NCBI GenBank assembly: GCA_043228905.1
Contig: JBHGNT010000007.1
Span: forward strand, 17,980,001 to 18,044,000
Direction of reading: 5' to 3'
DNA length: 64,000 nucleotides
Source: Azolla caroliniana
Taxonomy: Eukaryota > Polypodiophyta
The notes under the pieces were generated by a model. It made no database searches and had not been told where the DNA came from. It saw nothing but the letters and a program-made list of their open reading frames with translations. Of the stretch, positions 12,251 to 24,510 are shown piece by piece; within the stretch, counting starts at the first letter, position 1; each line of letters begins with the position of its first letter. The position numbers and the translations under genes are program-made.

Positions 12251-13772
12251 TTATGGGTGCACTTGCTCCTTTAGAGCAACCGATGTCATGAAACTAGTCA
12301 AAGCATGTTCCAATGCTGCATATGGATTTTCATGCACCACATCCTTAGAGTTGTCTATCGAACTCCTTTGTTTAGGTTCTCCCGCTTGACGAAAACCTCG
12401 AGAATTCGATGAATTTACAACCCGTCCCAATGAATCAAATTGAAGGTGAAGGGGTAATCCCTTATCCCTAAATTGTCTTTGCCAATGAACTTTTCGAGGA
12501 CCCTCCCTAGTTCTTGAATTACTTTTCCAAGTAGTCTCACGAGTAGTGGGCAAACTATTACGTTGCATATTCATTGATTTGCCTTTCGACTTGCCCTTAA
12601 CCTGATGCCAATCATTTTCAACAACAACATTACTAGTTCTATCCAACGATTTTTTCCCCTTATCTATAACCACCAAATTTTGTTTTTCCATATCCATAGA
12701 TTGAGTTCCCTTATTCTTAGGGCCAAAACCTTGAAGTGAAACCTCTTTATAACCTGCTCTAGATGATGTTCCTTCATCCATAACAACCACCATATCTGAC
12801 ACACCAACATCTCTCCCAACTCCTTCCTTACCATTCCCTTCATTAGGAACCTCTATAGTTGAAGGACAATGACGATGGCATTCCGCCATAAAGTGACCCC
12901 ATTCACCGCATCCAAAACAATGACCTGCAAATGTCTCCCACTTCAATTTAAAACAAAGTCTTTTCATTCCAGGTGTGTTCATACGCACCCATCCTAGCCT
13001 CTTACGACTTGTATCCCATAACACACAAAATCTACACTTATTTGTAGCATTTGCATGTGGAGATACCAACACTTTACCCATTTGACTCATCAACTCTGGT
13101 AAAAGTGGCCATAAAAAAGCATGCTTACAATCCATTGTTACCCAAACAGGGCATTCTTGTTTCAACAAAGCATGATAGTCCACAACAGGGGGACCATTGC
13201 ATTACATGCACCAATTGTTTATCAAAAAACACTAGAACTTTAGCCAATAGTGCACTTCGATGTTCCGGTGAACGAAACACTACATCATAAAACCCTCGTG
13301 GTCCTGCATATATATTCTCAACACAATTTGGTGACACAATTGTGTCCAACCATTGTTTAATCCAATTAATGTATGGGAGTTTCCCAGTAAAAAACAATAT
13401 AACTGAACGATCATAGAATACATCAAAAGATTGCAACACTACCTTAGCATCAACATCCACATCATGCACATCCTCATCATTGCATTCTTTCATTGCATTT
13501 TCATTTTCTTCCACAATATCAGACAATAAGGTATTGGCAATTCCCCAAAAAGTATCCCAATTACAATTATCTTTGTCAACCTCATCTACATGTATTACTT
13601 CGGCATATGTCGCTTTTTTCTCATTAATTTCCTCAATGCCCTTAAACCTCTTAGAGCTTCCAATGTCTTCCCTTTCACGATTACATTCAACCATCACATT
13701 ACTCTTTTTTGGATCAATTGTTTCCATATCGATGTCCCCCACAATTTGAGAGGAATTCATGTTTATATCCAT
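12251..13772 (-). pseudogene. LINE ORF1: DUF4283-like and CCHC nucleic-acid-binding protein
   Basis: The first 215 codons (13772 to about 13190) are acidic and then resemble the DUF4283 region of plant LINE ORF1. One base shift at a CCCCC tract near 13190 moves the frame, which continues to 12251. It includes a zinc knuckle CFGCGEWGHFMAEC (about 12.9 kb) and a basic, Gly/Ser-rich tail. ORF1 proteins bind LINE RNA in the cytoplasm. The single frameshift is the main lesion. Confidence 0.8.
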
Positions 13773-14029
13773 TATTCTTGATGTGATAGTGATCTGGGAT
13801 AAAAATAATTTTCCATGAACAAGAAAGACAACCGGAACTCACCCGATTGAAGGGGTCGAAGATGATGAATACAATCGAAGACCCACAATGTGTGTTGAGT
13901 ATGTGGATGCCAACAACACAAGATTCCTTATTTTAATTGCTGCTTCTCGCACAGACCACCAAATTTAACTTGCTATATCTCGTTACGAAGCTCTAATCGA
14001 GGGCTTTCCAACGCATGTCTTTATGATCG

Positions 14030-14031
<2 letters not shown>

Positions 14032-14064
<33 letters not shown>
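14032..14064. repeat. (TC)n microsatellite between two LINE copies
   Basis: A roughly 33-nt TC tract separates the 5' end of the LINE at 8.3-14.0 kb from the 3' end of a second LINE fragment, both on the minus strand. Confidence 0.95.
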
Positions 14065-14066
<2 letters not shown>

Positions 14067-14700
14067 ATAAATAATGGCTTTCATTATGAAAGAAAAAAAA
14101 CACCACCATGACTAGCTATAAAGTATAGAACCCTTCGAGGAAGCTAAATACTACTACGAATACAAACTCAATTCAAATAGCGGATATAATGATATGTGAC
14201 CTTGTAGAGTTCTCTCTCTTCATGGTTGAGATTTCATGACTTCTCTAGCACTGTCAATTGCCACAAAAGAAGACCTTTTAACTTTACAATATATTTTCTC
14301 ACCCCAACTTGTGAATCAAAAGTGAAGGCATTCCGCATATATTCCAATTGAACAATTGCCCGCAATACCTCAAGAACTCAAAATTAATTTGGAAATGAGG
14401 CATCGGTTCATTATTCTACATCTATGCAAAAACCAAACTGAAGGAAAATAGGCTTACTCTAATTATAGACATCCAGACTAAATTGATACACCTCCAAATC
14501 ATCCTGGCCATTGGGCATGAAAGAAATTGATGCCTACTATGTTCAAATTCCACTGAACAAAAGCAACACATTCCTCTAGCAATGTTTCTTTTTTTTAATG
14601 CATCCCCCAATGGTAAAGCTCCAACCACAACTCTCCAAATGAATGAGAAAGCAAAGGAGTATGTGACGATGGACCGTCATACCGAAGCAAGGAGTGAGTT
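14065..14700 (-). pseudogene. 3' fragment of a second LINE (zf-RVT region)
   Basis: The minus strand at 14628-14422 encodes VGALPLGDALKKRN, then CCFCSVEFEHSRHQFLSCP and an IWRCIN segment. This matches the zf-RVT-like tail of the neighbouring LINE (GGLPLGLALKHRG...CFFC) but is clearly diverged. The preceding bases (14640-14629) still read as the start of the same domain. Only the 3' tail remains; the rest of ORF2 is missing. Confidence 0.7.
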
Positions 14701-15589
14701 AGAAGATTCCGTAGATGAGGGCATGGAGGTACAAATGATGTAAATTCCTAGAGTGAAAAAAAGCATTGGAAGTGGCCATCCAACAACTTAGGAAATAAAT
14801 ATGCTCGTAGAATCCGATATAGAGGTATGAATACAATGGTTACATCACTAAGTATTATGCTTATATGATCAAAGTAATAGAAACATAGCTTATTACCTAG
14901 CTTTGATGAAGCTAAACACTGAGACATTTGAAACAGGTAATATGTCACATTCCCTCATTGATAATTACATGAGATGTCAAGAATTACCTTTTTTGAACGA
15001 ACTTTCAAGAACCTATCACGCACACGTACATGATTTTTAAAGGCATCACTCAATGCAATTAATATTTTGAAGATTATTCAAATACAAATTTATCCGATTC
15101 TTAGATAAGATGATGGGAATGCATCCAATTATAATTGTAATATGCTTCATTGTACAGAATGTTAAATTCAAATCCAACTTACTAAATTTAGAAATGCAAT
15201 TATGTTACTATATTTGTCTCCAAAATTTATAAAGATTGATATGTCAAGTTTGTAAATAGGATTTATGGATATAATTAGAAATTTTTTCGCAAAGGAATAT
15301 CTCATGAGATACCACACGCAAAAAAACCACTACGAACATTATATATCAATCATTCATGAACAATGTGAATGCATTATCATATGAGCAACCATCTTGACTT
15401 AATATTATTGTGTTTGCTCGAAACTAGTTTTTACCAAGATTAATGACAACATAAATCATATAATAAACATTAAGTTCAATTATATTAATCTAGAAACAAT
15501 TATAACCAACATTTGTTGTACAATCGATAAGTTGTTCATTGTCTAGTAGAGTAAGTTTTGTGCATACCTGTGTACTGTGTGTGTGCGAG
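14701..15589. other. AT-rich stretch with no recognised gene
   Basis: Very AT-rich sequence without convincing coding potential, terminal repeats or known motifs. Its right end may include the undetected start of the Copia A LTR. Confidence 0.6.
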
Positions 15590-16048
15590 GTCGTTACCTT
15601 CATAGCTGAACAGAGATAGTGAACGAGCAAGAGCATATTTGTTGTAACCACCTGTCGGCGAAGCACGCGAATTGAGGTCGGTGCCTATGAGTTCGTGTTA
15701 CTGTATATTGTCTTCTCATAGTGATTTGTTCGGTTTTTGTGGACACCCATGGTTTTTACCCGACTTGGGGGTTTCCATGTTAATATCTTGAGCACTTTTT
15801 TTTTTTTTTTCTCTCTATTTCTGCTTGTGTTCCCTATTCCGCATTCAACTCGGTTGTGGCCGAGTTCTGGTTCTTCTATCAAACTGGTATCAAAGCATAG
15901 AAAAATGGAAGATTCATTTGGGGGTATGTTCAAGCTAACCGGTTCCAACTATTCAGTGTGGAAGTCGAAGATGAGAGAATTGCTAGTGTGCAAAGACCTA
16001 TGGCTACTAGTACAGTTCGCAAGTTAAAGGCCGGACAAGATTGATGCA
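15590..16048 (+). mobile_element. Copia A, left part: LTR end, primer site and gag start
   Basis: The 3' half of an LTR ends TATCA at 15881. A primer-binding site TGGTATCAAAGC (15885-15896) complementary to initiator tRNA-Met follows. Gag starts at ATG 15905 (MEDSFGGMFKLTGSNYSVW). The LTR part resembles the F and I LTRs (TTGTAACCACC, GGTTTTTACCC and TCGGTTGTGGCC blocks). The gag is cut at 16048 by Copia B and resumes at 21796; the ATGCA at 16044-16048 is the target duplication. The LTR start is not found. Confidence 0.75.
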
Positions 16049-16504
16049 TGTTGAGAGACAAGCTCAACATCAGCCGGATCGGCTGAGCAAGCCGAGGACC
16101 GGATCGGTTGGGACCGATCGGTTAGGCCGGACCGGTGCGTAAAACGGATGCGTAAAACAGTACGTAGACCAGTGCGTAGGAAGGCTGTATTAGTGCGTAA
16201 ACCGAAAGTCCGTTAGAGAGATATTCCTTGTAAGGAATAGTTTTGGGAGTAAGAGTCGAGGCTCATTTATGAGCAGTCAAGTACTGTCAGTACTTGTGTC
16301 AGCTCAATTGTCAGGGCTTGTATAAAAGTGCTCACTGAGCACATCCTATGTACAGATTGAGTATTATCTTTTGGAATTAAGTTCTTGTGTTTACTCTCTC
16401 TCTGTCTCTCCTGTGCGTACTGTGCAAACCTAAGCTTTCCATTAAACCTGCGTTTTCAATTGTTTGGATTTTCCCTATATTGCTTCCGCACGCCATTCTT
16501 TTCA
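16049..16504 (+). repeat. Copia B 5' LTR
   Basis: Starts TGTTGAG and ends CTTTTCA. A TATAAAA box lies at 16321-16327. U3 carries several copies of a GTGCGTAAAAC-like motif at about 16134-16205. The first 21 bases can form a hairpin with stem TGTTGAG/CTCAACA and a 7-nt loop. Confidence 0.95.
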
Positions 16505-16586
16505 TGGTATTAGAGCGCGAGGGTTGAGAACCTCTACAGCCGACTTTGCTTGGAGGAAAAACCAACGAAGACGAACAAGAAAACCG

Positions 16587-19500
16587 ATGGACAGAGGAAT
16601 GGCTAGCTCGCTTCCAACGGAGAAGCTCGACAGAACCAACTACACATCTTGGTCCTACAAGATGCACCAATACCTTCTCGGACACGGTTACTGGAGCTAT
16701 GTCGATGGAGAAAATGACACAGCACCCGATTCGACACACAAAGACTTCCCGGTGTGGGAACAATCGGCGAGCAGAGTGCTGTACTGTTTCGCGTCTTGTG
16801 TGGGCGAACAACTGTTAAGCTATGTTCGGGATGCAAAAACGCCGAAGGGTGCGTGGGAAAATCTAAAGAAGATCTTCGCCGCGAGCACCATAGCCAGGAA
16901 GCTTCAACTTCGACAGGAGTTGAGCAACCTACGGCAACGCGATTTGTCGGTGGCTGACTATACCTCGAGGATTAAGGACATATGCGACTCCTTAGCTTCC
17001 ATCGATGTGAACATTGAGGAAAGCGAGATGGTCCAGGTCTGTCTCGGGGGTTTGGCGTCGAAGTTCGGGGCGTTCCGAACTGCTATGTGTACCTGGGAGA
17101 ATACGCCGTCCTTTTTCGACTTACAGTCGATGCTCCTGGTAGAGGAGAACCACGTGGGTGCATCAACAAGCATGCACACCGACAACAAGATGTTGTACAC
17201 GGAGGGAGATAGGCCCCGTGGTCGTGGCGGACGAGGCGAGTTGGTACGCAATGGAGGCGGCCGACGGGATCAAGGAAGAAGGCACCGAAGTGATCCCGAC
17301 AGCAATTCCGGATCCTCCGGAAACAGGGGGAGTCGAGGCGACGAGAACCAGCAAGGGAAATCCGCCGCGGAATGCTGGTACTATGGCAAGAAAGGCCACA
17401 GGGAGAGCGAGTGCTGGAAAAAGTGCGCCGATTCGGAGAGAACCGGGTCCGGAATAGGTTTCGGACAGACCGAGAAAGGAAATCGGCAACGATCACACTA
17501 CGCCGAAGGATCCGGAAAAGCCGGAAAAGGGTCAGTCTTCGTGACGAGACACGAAGCAAACTCAATGAAGAAGATCACCCCAAAGTCAGAGGAGGTGTGG
17601 TACGTCGACTCCGGCGCGTCAAACCACATGACGTGCCACGAGGAGTGTTCCTCATACCTTGAGAAACCGACACAACTAGGAGTAGTCGCAACCGGAGATG
17701 ACACTCCGCATCCGATCGTGAATGTCGGTGAAGTTCCCTTGAGCCATGTTGGGTAGAAAGGGAAACTTATGAACATGTTACACGTCCTGACCATCACCAA
17801 GAATCTGGTGTCGGTCAGGCAGATCGTCGACCAGGGTATGCAAGTTCGGTTTACACACCTCAGGTGCTTCATTGAGGAAGAAGGCCGTATTATTGCGCAA
17901 GGGCGAAGAGATGGGAGGATGTTCATCCTCGACTCTACTGACGGTGGCATCACAATGTTCACGAAGGGACAAAAAGTTGAGTCGGACATCGACTTATGGC
18001 ACAAACGGATAGGCCACGTCAACTACCAGCGACTTCAAGACCTGCAATCAAAATAAGTGGTGTTTGGATTGCCGAAATTTAGTGGCCGGAAGGTACAAAT
18101 TTGTGAAGCCTGCCAGCTTGGGAAGCAACACCGACTTCCATTCCCCAACGAGCGTAACCGGAGCCGGAACAAGCTCGACTTGATACACTCCGATGTGTGG
18201 GGAACGACACAAAACGTTAGTCGATATTTCGTCTCCTTCATCGACGACTACACGCGGCAAACGTGGATCTACCTCATTGAGAAGAAAAGAGAAGTCTTCG
18301 ACTGTTTCCGGGACCTCAAAGGGTTCGTGGAAACGGAAACAGGAAGAAAGATTAAGTGCCTGCGGTCGGATGGCGGAAAAGAATACTTTTCCGGTCAATT
18401 CAACGGTTATTTACAACAGATGGGAATTCGGCGCCAATTCAGTTATAGATACACGCCGGAACAAAACGGCGTGGCCGATAGGAAAAATCGGTTGGTTGTG
18501 GAAGCGGCACGGGCAATGCTGGAAGAAAAGAGCTTGCCCAAGTTTTATTGGGCCGAGGCGGTACGAACCGCGGTATACATCCAGAACCGGATCGGAGAAA
18601 GAGTGTCGGTGCATGAGCTATATTTCGGAACAAAGCCGAACTTGCAACACTTACGAGTTTTCGGTAGCATTGTGTATGTGCATGTGCCGAAGGAGAAACA
18701 GAGGAAGTTGGACGCGAAAGCCGAGAAATGTATCTTGGTCGGCTATTCGGATGAGCAGAAGGGTTATAAATGCTATAACCCGCGCACCAAACAAGCGCGT
18801 GTGAGCCGTGACGTTGTGTTTGACGATTCCGCGTCCTGGTACTTGCCTCCGACTCCGGACCTCACCTCCAATTCGAGTTCTGACGATGAGGCCAGCGAGG
18901 CCGGGATGCCTCTGGATGAGCCTGAAATCGGGACCTACGAAGAGAGTCCGATTTCGTTTCGGTTAAGTGGACCAAATGAACGACTGAGTCGGTACGACCA
19001 ATCCGATGAAGAGCCGGTGGGTAGTGGAGACTCAGCTGTGCATTCCCCACGCAGGAAGCTGAGGAGACGGCTTACGTGCAAAGAGAAAGGGAAGAAGAAG
19101 GTGTCGGATTCCGGCACGGATAGGAACAAGTCAGACCGACGCGAGTCCGACTTCGAGGGAAGCGGCGATGGGTCTTCAAGAGCGAAGTCCGCGTCGGCCG
19201 AGAAGACCTCGACATCGGCTAATGACCGATTACGCCGATCCACCTGCCAGAACAACCCAGTTGTGTGGTTCGGGTACAACGAGTATATGGCGCATCATTA
19301 TGCGTACATGACCCGTGTAGCGGATGTGCGTGAGCCGGAGAGCTACGCAAAAGCGGCTAAGGACGCGAATTGGCACGCCTCGATGGAGGAAGGGATGCAC
19401 ACGTTGGTGGAAAACGAGACCTGGGACCTGGTTGACGCACCGAAAGGTGTGAAGCCGATCAGATGTAGGTGGGTGTACAAGGTCAAGTACAACACTGACG

Positions 19501-21293
19501 GCTCGGTCAACCGATACAAGGCCCGGTTAGTGGCAAAAGGCTACGCGCAGAAGCACGACATCAATTTCGATGAGACGTTTGTGCCGGTCGCAAAGATGAC
19601 GACCGTCCGTGTTTTGCTCGCGGTAGCCGCGGCCAAGGGGTGGCATTTACATCAGATGGATGTAAAGAATGCGTTCCTGCAAGGTGAGCTTGAGGACCAA
19701 GTGTACATGGTACAGCCCCCCGGATTTCACTCCGGAACGAACACGTCGGCAGTGTGCCGATTGAAGAAGTCCCTTTACGGATTGAAGCAAGCCCCGTGTG
19801 CTTGGAATGCGAAGATCACGCATCGGTTGCGTTGGATGGGCTTTGCGACATCAAAATCAGACTCCTCACTGTTCGTTCGGAAAGGTCGACTTGGGCCGGT
19901 CAATATTTTACTCTATGTTGATGACTTGGTCATCACCGGTGCCGACCTAGGTGAAATCAACCGCTTGAAGCTCCAGCTTGTGGCATTGTTCAACATGAAG
20001 GATCTGGGGGACCTTCATTACTTCCTCGGGATCGAAGTAATCCGCACCCCCGAAGGCATACTGATCAGCCAACGTCATTACGCGCTGAATATGCTCTTCA
20101 AATTCAGGATGGCAGACTGTAAGTCCGTCTCGACTCCTCTTGACAGAACTGTCAAGCTTCGCCCCAATTATGGCAAGGTATGCGACCCAATGAGGTTTTG
20201 ACAAATTGTCGGAAGCCTTATTTACTTAACAATCACCTGACCCGATCTCAGTTATCTGGTCGGGGTGATAAGTCAGTTTATGGCGCGGCCTACCAAGGAG
20301 CACCTTCAGTGTGCGCAACGCGTACTGCGGTACGTAAGCGGCACTAAGGACCGGGGATTGCTATATCGGACCGATACAACCCCGCAGTTGGTCGGCTACA
20401 CCAATGCCGACTGGGCCGGTAATGTCGCCGATCGCCGATCCACGTCGGGATACGCGTTCTCTCTTGGGAGTGCCGCGATAGCGTGGAGTAGCAAGAAGTA
20501 GCCGATAGTTGCATTGTCGAGCACCGAAGCTGAATATAGAGGAGCGGCTGTCGCGACATGTGAAGCCATATGGTTGAAGCGGCTACTTAAGGATCTGCAG
20601 GTGGAGGTGTCCGATCCGATGACGATCTACTGCGACAACCTCAGCAGCATCCAGCTCGCGAAGAACCCCGTTTTCCATGCACGGACCAAGCACATTGAGG
20701 TGCACTACCATTTTGTCTGTGAGCGTGTCCTCTTTGGTGAAGTCAAACTTTAGTATGTTCCGACGGATCGGCAGATCGCCAACATCTTCACCAAGCCTCT
20801 TGGACTGGACAAGTTGCGGCAATTCTTGGGTGCGCTTGGGTTGCGTCACCTCGACGTGCCGAGCTTGAGCGGGAGAGAAGACCGTGAGTCGGATGACGAA
20901 TACGATTTCGGTTCGGCTGAAGGAGCTGAGGCCGGATCCGCGGAAGAGTCCAAAAGTGACCACAAGGGGAGTAGCCGAAAGAAAACGCCGGAGCCAACCA
21001 AGCATGGGGGAGATGATGCCGTCAAGGGCGAGAAGACCGAAGACGAGTTGGAGATAGCCAACTCGGACGAGAGCGAAAATCGATCGGAGGTAGTCGAGTC
21101 GGTTCAAATGTTTGATTCGGATACACTGAATCAACCGAGGGCCAAGCGGAAAAGAAGGCAGCAGGAGAAGCACCAACACCGCGACAACAAGGGAGCTGTG
21201 AAGGGCCGTACCGACTGGAAGGGTCGAAGCGCGGAGTCGAACAAGCCGAAGAGCGCGAGCGAGGCGTGGAGCCAAGTGGAACCGGAGCGGTGA
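16587..21293 (+). pseudogene. Copia B gag-pol polyprotein with six in-frame stops
   Basis: From ATG 16587 the frame spans 1,569 codons without a shift. Gag contains a zinc knuckle with one Cys changed to Tyr (CWYYGKKGHRESEC). The protease motif is VDSGASNH (about 17.6 kb). A pre-integrase HH-CC region and integrase core follow, then reverse transcriptase with YVDD (about 19.92 kb) and RNase H (to about 20.87 kb). A charged tail of about 140 codons runs to 21293, far beyond the usual end. Stops are at 17754 (TAG), 18054 (TAA), 20199 (TGA), 20238 (TGA), 20499 (TAG) and 20751 (TAG). Each would be a Gln or Arg codon after a single C-to-T reversal. The product copied the element RNA inside cytoplasmic particles and integrated the DNA; this copy cannot. 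Confidence 0.92.
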
Positions 21294-21334
21294 TCCGGAA
21301 GATCTCGAAGAGCCTCAAGTTGAGCTTGAGGGAG

Positions 21335-21790
21335 TGTTGAGAGACAAGCTCAACATCGGCCGGATCGGTTGAGCAAGCTGAGGACCGGATCGGTTGGGAC
21401 CGATCGGTTAGGCCGGACCAGTGCGTAAAACGAATGCGTAAAACGGTATGCAGACTAGTGCGTAGGAAGGCCGTATCGGTGTGTAAACCGAAAGGCTGTT
21501 AGAGAGATATTCCTCGTAAGGAATAGTTTTGGGAGTAAGAGTTGAGGCTCATTTATGAGTAGTTAAGTACTGTCAGTACTTGTGTCAGCCCGATTGTCAA
21601 AGCTTGTATAAAAGTGCTCACTGAGCACATCCTATGTACAGATTGAGTATTATCTTTTGGAATTAAGTTCTTGTGTTTACTCTCTCTCTGTCTCTCCTGT
21701 GCGTACTGTGCAAACCTAAGCTTTCCATTAAACCTGCGTTTTCAGTTGTTCGGTTTTTCCCTATATTGCTTCCGCACGCCATTCTTTTCA
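21335..21790 (+). repeat. Copia B 3' LTR
   Basis: Same length as the 5' LTR, about 94% identical, with TATAAAA at 21607. It is preceded by a purine-rich tract ending GAGGGAG at 21334 that would serve as polypurine tract. It is followed by target duplication ATGCA and the resumed gag of Copia A. Confidence 0.95.
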
Positions 21791-24510
21791 ATGCATCGAC
21801 TTGGGAAGTGTTGCATCTAAAGGCAACAACATACATTAGGTGTTTTATAGAATAGAGTCTATTCAACAACTTTGATGACGAGAACAAGGCTGATGTCCTT
21901 TGGAGAAGATTTGCATCATGTTTGAGAATAAGAATGCCATAAATAGAGTCTCAGTTTTCAGAAAGGTCGTGAGACCCAAGTATCAGGATGGCTCAAGCAT
22001 GGCAGAGCACCTGAATTCCTTCCAAGGACTTATGAACCAAACAACCTGTCTAGAAGTACCTCTAGCCGATGAGGTACTAGCATTATTATTGCTGGGATCC
22101 CTTTCGGACAGTTGGGAGACACTTGTTGTCACACTAGGACTTGCCGGACCGGAAGGGAAGCATCTAACCCTAGAGAAGGTGAAGTCGAGCTTGCTGAATG
22201 AGGAAGATCATTGGAAGGATAAGGAGGCAATTTACAACCCGAAGGCCCTGTTCACGGAAAGTGATACTTATAGAGGAAGAGGCTGAAATCGGAGTTCCCA
22301 GAACCGAGAGAAGTCGAGGATGAGGTCTAAGTCGAGAGGAAGGCCCCCATGCTTTTACTGTGGAAAGCTAAGGCACTTCCAGAAGAATTATCAAAACTTC
22401 CAAAAGGAGAAAGGGGGAGCCGACAATGACGACTCAAAGAAGAGCTTGGATCGGAAAGGCACGTTGGCTATCACGACAAGTGAAGAGGAATTGTTGCTCA
22501 TCAGTGAGCAAACTGAAGTGAACCTTGTCAGTGATGAATCAACATGGGTGGTCGATTCGGGAGCGTCGTTCCATCTAACCCCTGATAGAAAGTGCTTCTC
22601 ATCCTACAAGGTGGGAGACCACAGTCTTGTAAGGATGGGAAATTAAGACGTATGCCAAATTGTCGGCATTGGAGATGTGTGCCTGGTAACGTCGATTGGT
22701 ACTGAAAGATCTCCAACACATTCCAGAGGTCTGACTGAACCTGATATCAGCTGGATGGCTGGATGACAAAGGCTACACGGGTAACATCCGGAACAGAGTT
22801 ATGAAGTTTAACAAAGGGAGCTTGTTTGTGGCCTGAGCTCAAAAGGTCAACACTCTATATCTGATGCATGCTCGATTATGTTGAGAGGAAGTAAATGTGG
22901 CAATCGACACAATTGGTGAGCTGTGGTTCAAGAAGCTATGCCATATGAGCCAGAAGGGGATGCAAAGACTTGCCGATGATAACCTCATTCTAGAGATGAA
23001 GAACGTACAACTTGAGAAGTGCATAGATTGCTTGGCCACCAAGCAGAATCGAACCTCCTTTCGAACAAGGCCCCCAATGAGGAAGAAGACACCGCTAGAA
23101 CTTGTGGATATTGACATATGCTACGTGGACTCAAAGTCACATGCTGGTTCACAGTACATCGTGACCTTCATAGATGAATGTAGTCAGAAGTTGTGGGCTT
23201 CTGTCTTGAAAACGAAGGACCAGGTGTTATCTGTTTTCAACGAGTTCCAAGCCAGGGCCGAGAGGTAGACCGATCGAAAACTGAAAGTAGTATGAGTGGA
23301 CAATGGCAGTGAATACCGGGTAATTAGAAAAGTAATGCCGAACTCAAGGTATTCGGCTCGAGTACACAGTACCAGAAATGCTAGAGCTCAACGGATTGGG
23401 CGAGAGGATGAAACTGACCATAATGGAGAGGGTCTGAAGTGTGTTGGCACATGCGGAATTGTTCAAAATGTTCTGGGCTGAAGCATTGAACAACGATGTA
23501 CGTGATAAACAGATCGCCCTCAACACCCTTGGACGGAGACATCCCATGGAGAGTGTGGACTGGCAAAGACGTGTCATACCGACACCTGAAGGTGTTTGGC
23601 TTTCTTGCCTACATGCATGTGGGGCCAAAGGGGAAAATTAGATCCAAAATCTCGGCCATGCATATTTTTTGGCTATGGAGATGACGAATTCGGCTACCGA
23701 CTATGGGACTTAATCTACAAGAAGGTCGTTCGGAGCCGAGACATAGTCGTCATGGAAGAGAAGACTATTGTTGACTAGGAAAAGGAGAAGTTGGACACAT
23801 CCACCTGACCAGTCGAAGGTTGAAGGCCGATTGAAGAACATGGAGAGCTGATTGAATTCCGATGCCAATCGGGTGTCAGAGTCGAACACATAGTCGGATC
23901 CAATGAAGACGACGAGATTGCCAACTCAAACCTAGATGAAGAACCAGACGAAGAAGAAGAAGAAGAAGTCGAACAGGATCCGACTAGGGAAAAATAGAGG
24001 AAGACGATACCCTTTGATTGGAATGCTGAAGAAGGCCTTGAGTAGGTCATTCTCAATGAAAGATATGAGTCCGACAAAATAAAACTTGGGGATGCACATA
24101 GTTCGAGATCGGACAAAGACGATGCTATGGTTGTCACAGGAAAAATACGTGACAAAGGTGCTCCAAAGATTTGGCATGGAAAGCTTTGAAACCAATCGGT
24201 TTGACACTTGTGACAAATAGAAAGCTATCATCGACAGTGTCCGAAGAGGAAGATGGAGAAAGCTAAGATGATGATGGTGCCATTTGCCTCAGCAGCTAGA
24301 AGCCTGATGTACGCGACGGTATGTACCAAGCCGGACATAGGATATGTTGTTGGAGTCGTCAACCGATACATGAGCAACTCCGGAAGAGAGCACTAGACAA
24401 CAATTAAGTGAATACTTCGGTACCTAATAAGGCACCTCGAGCATATGTCTTCGATTCGGTTCTAGTAACCATGTGTTAGAAGGCTTTACCGACACAGACA
24501 TGTCTGTTGA
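21791..24510 (+). pseudogene. Copia A, right part: gag-pol remnant
   Basis: Gag resumes at the target site and continues in broken frames. Recognisable parts are the gag body (21900-22286), a degenerate knuckle CFYCGKLRHFQKN (about 22.35 kb), protease VDSGASFHLTPDRKC (about 22.55 kb), pre-integrase and integrase (22897-23600), the linker to reverse transcriptase, and the start of RNase H near 24.3-24.48 kb. Most of the reverse transcriptase is deleted (between about 24.0 and 24.1 kb) and no 3' LTR is seen. It is of the same TNT1/Tork-like type as F and I. Many stops and indels make it an old relic. Confidence 0.8.

Larger units (their letters stand above)
8299..14031 (-). mobile_element. L1-type LINE relic, minus strand
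   Basis: Read on the minus strand the order is a 5' leader (about 13790-14031), ORF1 with a CCHC knuckle, an apurinic-type endonuclease, a reverse transcriptase, and a zf-RVT-like tail. This is the layout of plant L1-clade LINEs, which transpose by target-primed reverse transcription. Frameshifts in ORF1 and ORF2 and several stops make it inactive. The 3' end abuts an (AG)n tract and the 5' end abuts a (TC)n tract. I could not define a target duplication. Confidence 0.85.
16049..21790 (+). mobile_element. Copia B, complete LTR retrotransposon, 5,742 bp
   Basis: Two 456-bp LTRs (16049-16504 and 21335-21790) bound the element, with 5-bp target duplication ATGCA at 16044-16048 and 21791-21795. 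A primer site TGGTATTAGAGC follows the 5' LTR at 16505. The internal order is gag, protease, integrase, reverse transcriptase, RNase H, which defines Ty1/copia. The LTRs differ at about 26 of 456 positions by hand count, so the insertion is not recent. It disrupts the gag of Copia A. Gag-pol is one frame with six nonsense codons and no frameshift. Confidence 0.95.

Noticed and set aside
16958-17565. Antisense frames of 97-160 codons over Copia B gag
   Set aside because: They are shadows of the GC-rich sense frame and have no recognisable domain.
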